Of a DNA stretch of 38,182 bases, positions 18,466-27,872 are shown in pieces; position 1 is the first letter of the stretch, and every line of letters starts with the position of its first letter. The notes under the pieces were generated by a model, which worked only from the letters and a program-made list of their open reading frames with translations, made no database searches and was not told the origin of the DNA. Source of the stretch: Caldilineaceae bacterium (lineage in GTDB: Bacteria > Chloroflexota > Anaerolineae > Caldilineales > Caldilineaceae); assembly GCA_028819675.1 (NCBI GenBank), contig JAPPKT010000151.1, positions 1 to 38,182 of the forward strand. The letters run 5' to 3'. The position numbers were made by a program, and so were the translations under genes.

Positions 18466-19173
18466 GAACCGACAGACTAACGCATAATTCCGAAAAAGGA
18501 CTCTCGGCCCGACCCCAACAGTCCGTCTCTTATTTTGGACGACCTCTTGCAGGCCGCTACCGAGAATCTCACCCCATTGTGAGTCCCACTATGCCAGGTG
18601 ACTCGGCCGCCGTTCATCGTGATAAGGGCAACTCGGGCTGATTAGCACACCCGATCGAGAATGCTTCGCCGTGAAGGCCCTGCAAAAGTTTTGCCCAACC
18701 CAGTCTCTATTCTACAGTAACACAATATCACTGTTGCATGGAAATCGAAATCGACTGCGAAGGTCTCCGCACCTCTGGAAATGCAACTTGCTCCGGAACA
18801 ATTGCGCAAGGAGAATCACTCTACTATTGCATCCGGAAAAACCCACGTAAGTCGATATTGGGCAGTACTTGTGCTAGCCTTCGGAAACATCATTTGACAC
18901 GTTTCATCCTTATCTTCTTTACCTTCACAGTCGCTCATAAGAACCGGAGGCCTCCCTGCCACCCCTTTCTACAATACTTCATGATGTGTGTCACTTCTTT
19001 CTGTATCCGGGCTCCCAAAACAACCTTGAATGGCGCGGCTGACTGTGCTAAATTTGCCCTGAAGCAAACGGTTGGGTAGTTTCAGTGCCACAATGGCAAG
19101 GATTCCCGAGCTGCCCATGGGATACGATTGGTCGAAGTAATCCAAGATTCGTCAAGTCAGACGGGGGCCAAGA
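18466..19173. other. Long divergent intergenic region, no gene recognised
   Basis: About 700 bases between copA (leftward) and the DMFase-like gene (rightward). A 113-codon open frame at 18738-19079 has no recognisable domain and no good start site, and I do not call it. A small CTCAC/GTGAG hairpin is present near 18570. No riboswitch, tRNA or repeat family was recognised. Confidence 0.5.
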
Positions 19174-21435
19174 ATGACAGCCGAGTTGACAGGATACACC
19201 GACAAACTGAGCGTCGCTCCTGGCGAACCCATTCGCTTCATGGTGAGTACAGATTTGCCGAGCTACAGTTCGAACTTAGTTCGCCTGATTCACGGCGATC
19301 AGAATCCCGCCGGCCCAGGCTTCAAGGAAGAGCTTGAAGAAACAGAAATTGACCGTCGCAGGACAGGCCGCCGGCAGATCGCACGCGCTGGTTCCTTTGT
19401 CTTCGTAACCGACGACGAATTGCTGAGTGAGCTGATTAGCTTCACCCTCCAGGCTTGGATCTGGCCGACAACGCCTGAAATCGGAGAGAGGCAGGGGCTA
19501 TTGAGTAAGTGGTCCGATGACATGGGCGGCTTCAGTCTCGCAATAGGTGAGGAGGGGGCGCTTGAGCTGCGGTTGGGCGAAGGCGGGGCGACCTCCAGCT
19601 TCAGTACAGGTTGCACGATGAGGGCACGAGAATGGTATTTCGTCGCCGCCTCATTCGATAGCGTGACAAGGAGGCTAGGCCTCTTCCAATGGCCCAGCGC
19701 CAATTGGCCTGCCGACTCTTCTTGCGTAGCTCTTGAAGAGACACTCCAAGCCCCCATTTCCTGCCGCAACCATCAGCCACTACTAATGGCGGCCACAAGC
19801 CTCGAGACGGAACCATCCGGCAATCGGGCGGCGCAAGGACTTTTCAACGGCAAGATCGATAGCCCCCGCCTGTTCAGCCGAGCACTCACTCCTACCGAAA
19901 TTCAGCTCCTGAAACGAGACCATACTCCGGAGGAAGTTGCTGGAGCCGACCTGGTCGCGTCCTGGGACTTTTCGAAGGATCAGTCTTCGGCGAAAGTAAC
20001 CGACTCCAGTCCCAACCGGCTGCATGGCACCGCCGTCAACATGCCCACTCGCGCTGTGACTGGCCGCAACTGGACTTCCACAGAAGCCGACCACAAGCAC
20101 GCTCCTAACGAGTACGCAGCAATCCATTTCCATCAGGATGATCTTGAGAACGCAGGTTGGCAACCTGATTTTGAGCTGACAGTTCCTGTGGGACTGCGCA
20201 GTGGCATCTACGCCGCACGTTTGGATGGAGAAGGACTCGAAGACCATGTCCCCTTCATAGTTCGCCCGGCTCGAGACGCCACCAAGGGCCCGATCCTCTT
20301 CCTCGTCCCCACCTTCACGTATCTGGCCTACGCCAACGACCGCATGGATGCCGCCCATGCTCTCTTTGCCGACCTGCCCGATGGAGAAGTCGATTTGGAC
20401 CAGCTAGATATCTACCTCGCAGAGCATCCCGAATTTGCGATGTCGCTGTATGACAGACACTCCGATGGCAGCGGCTGCTGCTACTCCTCCAGCCTGCGCC
20501 CCCTCGTGAATATGCGTCCCCGGTACCGACACGTCTTGACCGGCGGCCCACGCAATCTGGGCGCCGATCTCTATTTGATTGACTGGCTAGAACACAAGAA
20601 TTACACCTATGATGTCGCCGCTGACGAGGACCTGCACAAGGACGGGCTGGATCTCCTGGCCCGCTACAGAGTCGTAGTCACAGGTACGCACCCCGAATAC
20701 TGGACCACACAGATGTTGGCAGCGCTGGAGGACTTTCTTGCCCAGGGCGGGCGGCTGGCCTATCTGGGCGGGAATGGCTTCTACTGGGTTACCAGTGTCG
20801 ACCCGGAGCGGCCTCACGTCATCGAAGTACGCCGGGGCATGGCCGGCACGCGTGCGTGGAACTCCGCGCCGGGCGAATGCTGCCACAGTACGACAGGAGA
20901 GCTTGGTGGGCTTTGGCGCCACCGCGGCAAACCGCCCAACCAGGTTGCCGGCATCGGCTTTACTGCCCAAGGTTGGGGCGATCCGGCGCCCGGATACACG
21001 CGGCACCCCGGCAGCTTTGACGAGCGGGCGGCTTTCATCTTTGAGGGAATCGCCGCAGACGAAACTATCGGCGATTTTGGGCTGATCTATGGCGGCGCGG
21101 CCGGCGATGAGTTGGATCGCATCGACCACGGTCTGGGCACTCCACATCACACGCTCCTGCTGGCTTCCTCCAGCGGCCATGGGCCGTCCATCAATCCAGT
21201 CATCGAGGACTTCCTCCAGGCCGACAGCACCCTTCTGGGAAGGGACTGGCCGAATGTGCGTGCTGATATGGTCTACTTTGAAACACCAAACCGCGGGGCC
21301 GTCTTCTCGGTCGGGTCGATCTGTTGGTGCGCAAGTCTGTCGCACAATGACTACGACAATAATGTGTCACGCATAACCCAGAATGTGCTGGATGCATTTG
21401 CGCATTCTGACACGCTTCCTCCGACGCCAGGGTAG
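19174..21435 (+). CDS. N,N-dimethylformamidase large-subunit homologue
   Basis: A 753-residue protein of the DMFase beta-subunit type, an Fe(III) amidohydrolase family. The N-terminal beta domain has LVRLIHGDQNPAGPGFKEE (35-53), nearly the same as in DmfA2. A LamG/concanavalin-like domain spans about 80-270, and the catalytic C-terminal domain about 300-750. The reported Paracoccus iron ligands, as I remember them, are Y399, Y440 and E521, with H519 nearby. Y386, Y426 and E508 with H506 (in GTHPEYW) occur here at almost the same spacing, so the site appears intact. No small-subunit gene is next to it and no signal peptide is seen. DMF itself may not be the substrate; an amide or formamide of natural origin is as likely. 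Confidence 0.85.
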   Translation: MTAELTGYTDKLSVAPGEPIRFMVSTDLPSYSSNLVRLIHGDQNPAGPGFKEELEETEIDRRRTGRRQIARAGSFVFVTDDELLSELISFTLQAWIWPTTPEIGERQGLLSKWSDDMGGFSLAIGEEGALELRLGEGGATSSFSTGCTMRAREWYFVAASFDSVTRRLGLFQWPSANWPADSSCVALEETLQAPISCRNHQPLLMAATSLETEPSGNRAAQGLFNGKIDSPRLFSRALTPTEIQLLKRDHTPEEVAGADLVASWDFSKDQSSAKVTDSSPNRLHGTAVNMPTRAVTGRNWTSTEADHKHAPNEYAAIHFHQDDLENAGWQPDFELTVPVGLRSGIYAARLDGEGLEDHVPFIVRPARDATKGPILFLVPTFTYLAYANDRMDAAHALFADLPDGEVDLDQLDIYLAEHPEFAMSLYDRHSDGSGCCYSSSLRPLVNMRPRYRHVLTGGPRNLGADLYLIDWLEHKNYTYDVAADEDLHKDGLDLLARYRVVVTGTHPEYWTTQMLAALEDFLAQGGRLAYLGGNGFYWVTSVDPERPHVIEVRRGMAGTRAWNSAPGECCHSTTGELGGLWRHRGKPPNQVAGIGFTAQGWGDPAPGYTRHPGSFDERAAFIFEGIAADETIGDFGLIYGGAAGDELDRIDHGLGTPHHTLLLASSSGHGPSINPVIEDFLQADSTLLGRDWPNVRADMVYFETPNRGAVFSVGSICWCASLSHNDYDNNVSRITQNVLDAFAHSDTLPPTPG

Positions 21436-22156
21436 TGGCCTTTTTCCCTTCTCCGGGCGTTTGAAGTGAATCTGGCCAAAGCCCTCTCAAGTGTTGTTCT
21501 TCCCAGACGGGAGGAATCGTCAGGCCTGTGCGCCATGGTGAGTCCCCTTTCTGGGTTCCGTTGGTAGCCGCGCCGGGTATTTTGAAATGTGTTTGCTCAT
21601 CCCTTATCCCCGTAGTAAAATGCGGCGAAATCTTTCCGGCCTACTCCAGAAGCGCCGCTACTGCAGCTATCACTGGGTAGCAGGTGGAGCATTTTTTCTC
21701 TTACGGATAGTTGGAAAGTTCGACCCATGCTTATGCCTGCGCGCATGCCCCTCGGAGACAGTTTCAGTAGTCAGCGAGACAGCTCGCGAAGTATTGCAGA
21801 CCCTCAGGGGGACATTCTCCCTGCAGAGACCGGACGTTCCAGTTTGCTCTTGCCAGATTCCCATCTCTGCGAGCCCAGATCGCCGGCCAAAGCCGAACCA
21901 GGCCTGGTCAATTCTTTCCCTGAGTTCTACACTCCGTTTTCCAGTTCGAGATCCAGTGCAGGCCGCCACCGGCACTGTGCATTCTCTTGAAGCAGAGATT
22001 ACTGCCAAACCGAATACCTCCGATAGGCCCGACTCGTAGCAGTGCGATTACAAGGAGTAACAGCGACCGACTAGCCCGAATGACCGGCCCAATCAATGCG
22101 TTGAAGTCTGGAATCCCCCGCGGCAACTGGTATTCCAAATTACAGGAGGCAGACCG
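21436..22156. other. Intergenic region, no gene recognised
   Basis: About 720 bases between the DMFase-like gene and the sugar-binding protein gene. Short open frames here have no domain, signal peptide or ribosome-binding site. The promoter of the ABC importer operon should lie in the right part, but no -35/-10 pair stands out. AGGAGG at about 22143 is the ribosome-binding site of the next gene. Confidence 0.5.
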
Positions 22157-23578
22157 ATGGAAAGCAAGCTGCGAACGAGACGCGATTTTCTGAAAGGGTC
22201 CGCTGTTTTTGCCGGTGCGGCCGTATTGACGGCATGCGCCCCTGCTGCGCAACCTGCGGGTGATACGGCAGAATCAGGCGAGGACATGGCCGCCGCCGAA
22301 GAGATTCTGATCCGATTCGCGATGTGGGATTGGTACGCCAATACACCAGGTGTCCGTTGGGACGAATGGAACCAAACCGAAGCCTTTCCCATCTTCGAAG
22401 AAGCCAACCCTGGGACGAAACTGGAGTGGGAGCCACTTGGCAGCGGATGGCCGGACAAGATTTTGACGCAGATGGCCGCCGGTACCGCGCCGGATATCAT
22501 CTCGACCTGGTCTCCCCACATCGACACCTGGGCAGAGAAGCACCAGCTTCTCGATCTTCAGCCCTTGATCGACGCCGACATTCCCAACGCCGATGACATT
22601 TATATAGGCTTCGCTTGGGACCAGATGTGGGATCCGTTCAACAACATCCGCATGGGCATGTTGTCGGACCTGGATATCACGAGTATCTACTATAACAAGA
22701 CCGCCTTCGAGGAAGAAGGGCTGCCACTGCCGACCGTCGACTGGACGGAAGACGAGTATCTGGTCGCGGCAGAGACTCTAACGATACGCGACGACAACGG
22801 TGAGATTACTCGCTGGGGCGGGCAGTTGCGGCCTGGCTTCTGGCTCAGTTATTCCTACCATGTTGAGACACATGGCGGCGAGGTTCGCGACGAGGAAACC
22901 AGGATGCTCTGCGGACTTGGCGAGCCGGAAGCGCAGGAAGGGCTCGAATGGGTGCGCAGGAACATGTGGGATACAAACGTCTTTGCCCAGAACAATCAGA
23001 TGACGGCCACTGGTATCCCCAACATGTGGACCGGCCTGCTGCCCGCAGAAGTCGTGGCCATGGCCGAGCGCAGCGCCGATCAGTTCTTTGCCCTTGCCGA
23101 GAGCATTACAGAGTTCGAGTGGGACATTGCCCATATCCCGAGCGGCCCTAAAGACCGTGCCTGCATGGGCCTACCAGACGAATGGGTTGTCTACAAGGGC
23201 GTCGTCGAAAGGGGTAATCACGACGAGGTCTGGGAGATGATGAAGTGGCTGACGGGAGACTGGTACCAGGAAAAGATCGCGACCGTGTCGGGCCGCATAC
23301 CGGGACTGCTGGCCATGGCAGATTCATGGGCAGACACGCTTCGCCAGACCGATCCCCGGCTGGAGCAGGTCCGCCTGGAGACCGTGGTCGAACAGCTGCA
23401 AATGGGCTACCCGCGACGCGGCCCAACCTTCCGTTTCCAGCAGATTGCAGAAGAGCTGATCAATCCCGCAGTCGATCAGGTCTTTATAGAAGGCAAGGCA
23501 CCCGTCTCTATTTTTGAGGAGATTGGCCCTCAGGTAACGGAGGCTCAGCAGGATGCGCTTCAGCGCGCGACCGGATAG
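22157..23578 (+). CDS. ABC sugar-type substrate-binding lipoprotein (family 1)
   Basis: Extracytoplasmic binding protein of 473 residues for a carbohydrate-type ABC importer. The leader has a twin-arginine motif (RRDFLKG, R8-R9) and a lipobox LTAC with C27, so it is probably Tat-exported and lipid-anchored. A short acidic Ala/Glu linker follows. The binding fold shows family-1 features: ILIRFAMWDW, FEEANPGTKLEWEPLGSGWPD and the helix-start PDIISTWSPHI. AGGAGG precedes the ATG at good spacing. A long perfect hairpin separates it from the two permease genes. The ligand is unknown; aromatic-rich residues fit a sugar or sugar derivative, and the kinase and oxygenase downstream support that. Confidence 0.93.
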   Translation: MESKLRTRRDFLKGSAVFAGAAVLTACAPAAQPAGDTAESGEDMAAAEEILIRFAMWDWYANTPGVRWDEWNQTEAFPIFEEANPGTKLEWEPLGSGWPDKILTQMAAGTAPDIISTWSPHIDTWAEKHQLLDLQPLIDADIPNADDIYIGFAWDQMWDPFNNIRMGMLSDLDITSIYYNKTAFEEEGLPLPTVDWTEDEYLVAAETLTIRDDNGEITRWGGQLRPGFWLSYSYHVETHGGEVRDEETRMLCGLGEPEAQEGLEWVRRNMWDTNVFAQNNQMTATGIPNMWTGLLPAEVVAMAERSADQFFALAESITEFEWDIAHIPSGPKDRACMGLPDEWVVYKGVVERGNHDEVWEMMKWLTGDWYQEKIATVSGRIPGLLAMADSWADTLRQTDPRLEQVRLETVVEQLQMGYPRRGPTFRFQQIAEELINPAVDQVFIEGKAPVSIFEEIGPQVTEAQQDALQRATG

Positions 23579-23648
23579 GTGGGCACTTGCGATCTGCAGC
23601 ATGGGCCGATTTTTGGGGCTGCAAGTCTAGCGAACCTATTGATTGAGT

Positions 23649-23696
23649 AGCAGTTTGTAGGGTGAAGGTCCACTTACCTTCACCCTACAAACTGCT
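23649..23696. terminator. 21-bp perfect hairpin between binding-protein and permease genes
   Basis: The arm at 23649-23669 (starting AGCAGTTTGTAGGG) pairs without mismatch with 23676-23696 over a 6-base loop (CCACTT). There is no T run after it. In importer operons such a hairpin usually protects the 3' end of the binding-protein message or partly ends transcription, so that binding protein outnumbers permease. A small mobile repeat is an alternative. Confidence 0.65.
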
Positions 23697-23816
23697 CAGC
23701 CGAAACGATAGCCTTGCCTCCCAACCGCGTACACTGCCAAAGTCAGAAGTGATTTACTCCGAGTCGTAACGACCAGAGTCGGTTTGGCGACGGTCCTAAG
23801 AAGGAGAGCCAGAAGA

Positions 23817-24746
23817 GTGACAGCTCATAGCCTGTCAGGTTATTTAAGGCGGCGCTTCACACAGAGAACCGAGGACGTCCTCACCGCCTATCTTTGTTTG
23901 CTGCCGTGGATCATCGGCTTCCTTGCATTTACCTTGGGTCCGCTGGTCTTTTCGCTGGTCTTGAGCTTCTTTCGGGCAGATTTGTTCACCCGCAACATCT
24001 TTGTTGGGCTCGGAAACTACGTTGATCTGGTTCAGGACCCTCTCTTCCTGAAGAGTCTGCGCATCACTGCAGTCTATGCCTTTGTTTCCGTCCCGCTGGG
24101 CGCAGCCACAGCGCTGGCAGTGGCTCTGCTCCTCAATCAGAAGGTAGTAGGGCTTGGCGTCTGGCGCACGGTCTACTACCTCCCCTCGGTTATTTCGGGT
24201 GTAGCGGTTGCCGTTCTTTGGATGCAGATCTTTAACCCACGAATGGGGTTGATCAACAACGCTCTCAAAGTGGTCGGAATTGAAGGTCCAAGCTGGATAT
24301 TTGATTCCACCTGGGCGCTTCCTTCGTTAATCATCATGAGCTTGTGGGCAGTCGGCGCCAACATGCTTCTCTACCTGGCAGGCCTGCAGGGGATCCCTAC
24401 CCATTTGTACGAGGCTGCCAAGATCGACGGCGCCAACGTCGGCCGGCGCTTTTGGCATGTGACCATACCCATGCTTTCGCCGACGATTTTCTTCAATGTC
24501 GTTATCAGCTTGATCGCCGCGTTTCAGTTCTTTACTCAGTCATTTATCATGACAAACGGCGGCCCCAACAATTCAACGCTGAGCATGGTCCTGTTTCTGT
24601 ATCGGAAGGCGTTTCAGCAGACCCGCTTTGGCTACGCCTCTGCGGTAGCGTGGGTACTCTTCGCCATCATCATCTGTTTTACGCTACTCTTCATTCGCTC
24701 TTCAAGCCTCTGGGTCTATTACGCAGGCGAAGAGCGAGATGAATAA
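23817..24746 (+). CDS. ABC sugar permease, MalF/UgpA type
   Basis: Membrane subunit of the importer, 309 residues with six helices, the first in VLTAYLCLLPWIIGFLAFTLGPLVFSLVLSF. The ATPase-contact EAA loop reads EAAKIDGANVGRRFWHVTIP, close to consensus. GTG at 23817 is the likely start because AAGGAG lies ten bases upstream; an in-frame TTG at 23784 has no such site. It pairs with the next gene to form the membrane channel. No ATPase gene is in the cluster, so a shared MsmX/UgpC-type ATPase encoded elsewhere is presumably used. Confidence 0.92.
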   Translation: MTAHSLSGYLRRRFTQRTEDVLTAYLCLLPWIIGFLAFTLGPLVFSLVLSFFRADLFTRNIFVGLGNYVDLVQDPLFLKSLRITAVYAFVSVPLGAATALAVALLLNQKVVGLGVWRTVYYLPSVISGVAVAVLWMQIFNPRMGLINNALKVVGIEGPSWIFDSTWALPSLIIMSLWAVGANMLLYLAGLQGIPTHLYEAAKIDGANVGRRFWHVTIPMLSPTIFFNVVISLIAAFQFFTQSFIMTNGGPNNSTLSMVLFLYRKAFQQTRFGYASAVAWVLFAIIICFTLLFIRSSSLWVYYAGEERDE

Positions 24747-24782
24747 TACGCCCTGAGGGTCGCGGATTCAGGCCGCCTTGCG

Positions 24783-25655
24783 ATGAATTCAGTACTCGAC
24801 ATAGCCTTCACTAGCAACGCGAAACGAGTCTGGCATCCAGTCTTTCGCCAGTTCGGGTTGCTGGCGCTTGTCCTCCCGGGGGCAAGTCTGTTCCTGATTC
24901 CCTGGCTGTGGATGCTCTCCACAGCGGGCAAAGACACAGCTCTGATTTGGAAGACTCCGCCCGTCTGGATTCCCCCTGTCTACCACTGGGACAACTTCAT
25001 AAAAGCCTGGCTCCAGGGCGATTTCGCTGTTTACTATCTCAATACGTTCTACATCAGCGGCATGAATGTCATCGGCATACTAATATCGAGTGTCCTGGCA
25101 GCCTATGCCTTTGCCCGCATTCGATTCCCCGGCCGCGACATTCTTTTCATTGTTGTTCTCAGCACCATGATGCTGCCAAGGCAAGTGACGCTGATTCCCC
25201 TCTACATGATATTCAGCGAACTGGGGTGGATAAACACGTTCAAACCCTTGATTGTCCCTCTTTTCTTTGGTGACGCCTTCAGTATCTTCCTTCTTCGGCA
25301 ATTCTTCCTGACCATTTCCAGGGAGTTGGACGACGCCGCGCTTATCGATGGCTGCCGCCGCTTAGGCGTACTGTTTCGCATCCTTCTTCCTCTTACGAAG
25401 CCGGCGCTTGCCGTTGTGGCAATCTTCAACTTTACCTGGGCCTGGAATGAGTTTTTCACGCCACTCATCTATCTCGATTCGCCAAAACTGTTCCCTATAA
25501 CATTGGGTCTGCACCGCTTCATAGGCCGCGCCCAGATTGATATCCAGTTCTTGATGGCAATGACGATTGTCTCCACTTTGATACCAATTGGGATATTCTT
25601 TCTAACGCAGCGCTACTTCATACAAGGTATCGTGATAACGGGAATAAAGGGCTGA
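24783..25655 (+). CDS. ABC sugar permease, MalG/UgpE type
   Basis: Second membrane subunit, 290 residues with six helices. It has NTFYISGMNVIGILISSVLA leading into AAYAFARIRFPG, then STMMLPRQVTLIPLY, all typical of the MalG branch. The EAA loop is degenerate but present: ELDDAALIDGCRRLGVLFRI followed by LLPLTKPAL. Its ATG is 36 bases after the preceding permease stop. With the binding protein upstream it makes a complete importer except for the ATPase. The end of the protein (RYFIQGIVITGIKG) matches the family's conserved C-terminus, so it is not truncated. Confidence 0.92.
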   Translation: MNSVLDIAFTSNAKRVWHPVFRQFGLLALVLPGASLFLIPWLWMLSTAGKDTALIWKTPPVWIPPVYHWDNFIKAWLQGDFAVYYLNTFYISGMNVIGILISSVLAAYAFARIRFPGRDILFIVVLSTMMLPRQVTLIPLYMIFSELGWINTFKPLIVPLFFGDAFSIFLLRQFFLTISRELDDAALIDGCRRLGVLFRILLPLTKPALAVVAIFNFTWAWNEFFTPLIYLDSPKLFPITLGLHRFIGRAQIDIQFLMAMTIVSTLIPIGIFFLTQRYFIQGIVITGIKG

Positions 25656-25772
25656 AACCAGTAAGCTTGAAGGCGTCAGCAAGACGTCACGTCCGCAGCC
25701 TGCCGTAATCCCAAGAGATGGCTTGCCCGGTTGCTTAAGCTGGCAGCCAAACAGATCAAGGAGAACTATCAA

Positions 25773-26570
25773 ATGCAGTCAACCGAAACCGCCGTTCGCG
25801 AAGACGGCTTCAAGTCTCTGACCCAAGCGCAGGTTGCCAGCTTCTGGGAAAACGGTTTCCTGGTAGTCGGCAAAGTGCTCGAAGACGATCTTATCGAGGA
25901 AATGCGCGAAGAGTACGACGAAGAATTCGCGCTCGGGCGCAGCGGGGAACGGCCTGTTCGAAACCTGGCCGTCTTCGAAGATGATCATGACCACGATGAA
26001 GATGGGGAGCAGGAGATGCTCCAGTTCATGCAGATCTCCGAGCACAACGTCCAGTTTCACAAGCTCACCTACCATCAGGGCATACTCGACATCATCGAGG
26101 ATGTAATCGGACCCAACATTCAGCTGTTCCACAACCAAGGGCTTTACAAACCGCCGCATCACGGGGGACCGATCTTCTGGCATCAGGACAACGCCTACTG
26201 GAGGTGCCTTCCCGCGAACCTGGTCAGCTGCTGGCTCACGCTTGACGACGTCGACCTGCACAATGGCGCAATGCAGTTCATCCCCGGCTCGCACCTCCGG
26301 CCCATGATCCACGACCAGGCCCAAGGCAGCGACGTCCTTCTCGACATGGGTAAAATGGTCGACGACAACGAGGCCGTGGTTGGTGACCTGCCGGCCGGCG
26401 GAATCACTCTGCACCACTGTCAGACTTTACACCGCACTGCGCCCAACACGACCGATCGCCAGCGCCGCGCACTTGCCATCCATTACATGACGCCGGGCAC
26501 AAAATCGGCGCGCACAGGCGAGACGATTCCCGTCAACTTCAGCCATCCCATGCTGCGCATGCGCGTCTGA
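25773..26570 (+). CDS. Phytanoyl-CoA dioxygenase (PhyH) family protein
   Basis: Cytosolic Fe(II)/2-oxoglutarate-dependent oxygenase-like protein of 265 residues. The metal triad is visible as H137-x-D139 in FWHQDNAYW and H220 in CQTLHRTAPN, and R231 in RQRRALAIHYM is placed to bind the 2-oxoglutarate carboxylate. AAGGAG sits nine bases before the chosen ATG; a frame starting at 25731 is longer but lacks a site. An acidic, His-containing loop (EDDHDHDEDGEQE, residues 69-81) is unusual. The gene follows the importer permeases and precedes the PfkB kinase, so it may hydroxylate or dealkylate the imported compound. The true substrate is unknown. Confidence 0.9.
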   Translation: MQSTETAVREDGFKSLTQAQVASFWENGFLVVGKVLEDDLIEEMREEYDEEFALGRSGERPVRNLAVFEDDHDHDEDGEQEMLQFMQISEHNVQFHKLTYHQGILDIIEDVIGPNIQLFHNQGLYKPPHHGGPIFWHQDNAYWRCLPANLVSCWLTLDDVDLHNGAMQFIPGSHLRPMIHDQAQGSDVLLDMGKMVDDNEAVVGDLPAGGITLHHCQTLHRTAPNTTDRQRRALAIHYMTPGTKSARTGETIPVNFSHPMLRMRV

Positions 26571-26618
26571 CCGGATAACGCCTCGCAGCTTGGATTCCGG
26601 CAGCCGCAATGACACCAA

Positions 26619-27731
26619 ATGAGGGTAGCCGCGGGACATGACAGACGACTTCCACAGCGCCAGACTCATCAAGTGACTTCGCCAAGCCCTTTCCTGGCGG
26701 TGGGCAACTGCACGCTGGACGACGTCGTCACGCCTGATGGCCAGATCTCACCGCGTCAGCTTGGCGGCAATGCCGTCTATGCGGCAGCCGGGATGCGCTT
26801 ATGGGATGCAGACGTCAGCCTCGTAAGTGTAGTTGGGAATGACTACCCTACAGTGTGGCTGGAACAACTGGCCGCATCAGGCATCGACATTGCGGCGATA
26901 ACCCAGATTCAGGAGCCTCACCTGCTGCGCTCGCGCGCATTCTACTTCCCCGATGGCAGCCGTACCGACCGCATTGAAGAAGCTCACTCCCTCCTTCCTG
27001 CTCATGCCGGCGAGATCATCGATCTCGAAAGCGAATACACCGACACCGGAAGCCCCCTCCATCGCCGCATATGGCCGAGTTTCTGCCCAGACATGACCCG
27101 ATGGGCGGCTTTGGCCAGTAAGGCCTCCTATGTCCATCTGGCCCCTGGACCACTTCCTTGCAGCCGCGCCAACGCCTCCTTTCTCAAAAAGGTGCGAGGC
27201 GACCAGATCGTCATCACCTTCGATTGGCCCTGGTGGGATTGGGACCGGGAAGCAGAGGTGGACTTCACTCTGCTGAAGAACCTCGACTATCTGTTGCCGA
27301 GCATTGAGGAACTGACCATCCATGCCGGCGCTTTATTTGCCGATGAGAAGGAAACATTCGAGAAGGATGGACACGTCTTCGAGGCAGCGCGGCGCCTGCT
27401 TGCTTTGGGCCCGTGCGGAATCGGGGTGAAGATGGGGGCACGCGGAATGCGTCTGCTTCTGAAACATGTGAAGAACTGGATTCAGATTCCGACCTACCCT
27501 ACCGAGGCAGTCGATCCGACCGGCGCCGGCGACGCCTTTTGCGGCGGCTTTCTTGTCGGCATGGCCCATACTCGCGATGCCGCGCAAGCCGCCCTCTACG
27601 GTGCGGTTTCGGCTTCCTTCATCATTGAAGATTTCGGCGTTCTCCACGCCTTGAAAGTCGAGGCAGAAGAGGCGCATGAAAGACTGCGGCTTCTGCGGGA
27701 GCAAATAAAACTGCAGGAAAAGGACGCTTGA
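26619..27731 (+). CDS. PfkB-family carbohydrate kinase
   Basis: Cytosolic sugar or nucleoside kinase of about 370 residues. PfkB signature 2 is DPTGAGDAFCGGFL with catalytic base D305, and the N-terminal di-Gly motif is QLGGNAVYAAAGMRLW (signature 1 region). The ATP-binding end has GIGVKMGARGM. The domain begins at about residue 24 (SPFLAVGNCTLDDVV), so an in-frame GTG at 26673 is a good alternative start. That GTG overlaps the stop of a 12-codon mini-frame beginning at 26637, hinting at coupling. The position suggests it phosphorylates the sugar-like compound brought in by the upstream importer. The last 35 residues form a charged helix. Confidence 0.88.
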   Translation: MRVAAGHDRRLPQRQTHQVTSPSPFLAVGNCTLDDVVTPDGQISPRQLGGNAVYAAAGMRLWDADVSLVSVVGNDYPTVWLEQLAASGIDIAAITQIQEPHLLRSRAFYFPDGSRTDRIEEAHSLLPAHAGEIIDLESEYTDTGSPLHRRIWPSFCPDMTRWAALASKASYVHLAPGPLPCSRANASFLKKVRGDQIVITFDWPWWDWDREAEVDFTLLKNLDYLLPSIEELTIHAGALFADEKETFEKDGHVFEAARRLLALGPCGIGVKMGARGMRLLLKHVKNWIQIPTYPTEAVDPTGAGDAFCGGFLVGMAHTRDAAQAALYGAVSASFIIEDFGVLHALKVEAEEAHERLRLLREQIKLQEKDA

Positions 27732-27872
27732 CAACAAAATGTCGATTTGCCAACTTTGGCGCAGTGCCGGAGCCCGAACAGGACATCTGTCTGGAACACC
27801 CTACTGTCGCTTAGGCAACTCATTGATTTCCTTTCACTTTTGTCCGTATCCACACAAGATGAGGAGAACGAA

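Noticed and set aside
18738..19079. 113-codon frame in the copA upstream region, checked as a possible DMFase small subunit
   Set aside because: No similarity to a small helical DmfA1-like protein, no ribosome-binding site and an unnatural composition.
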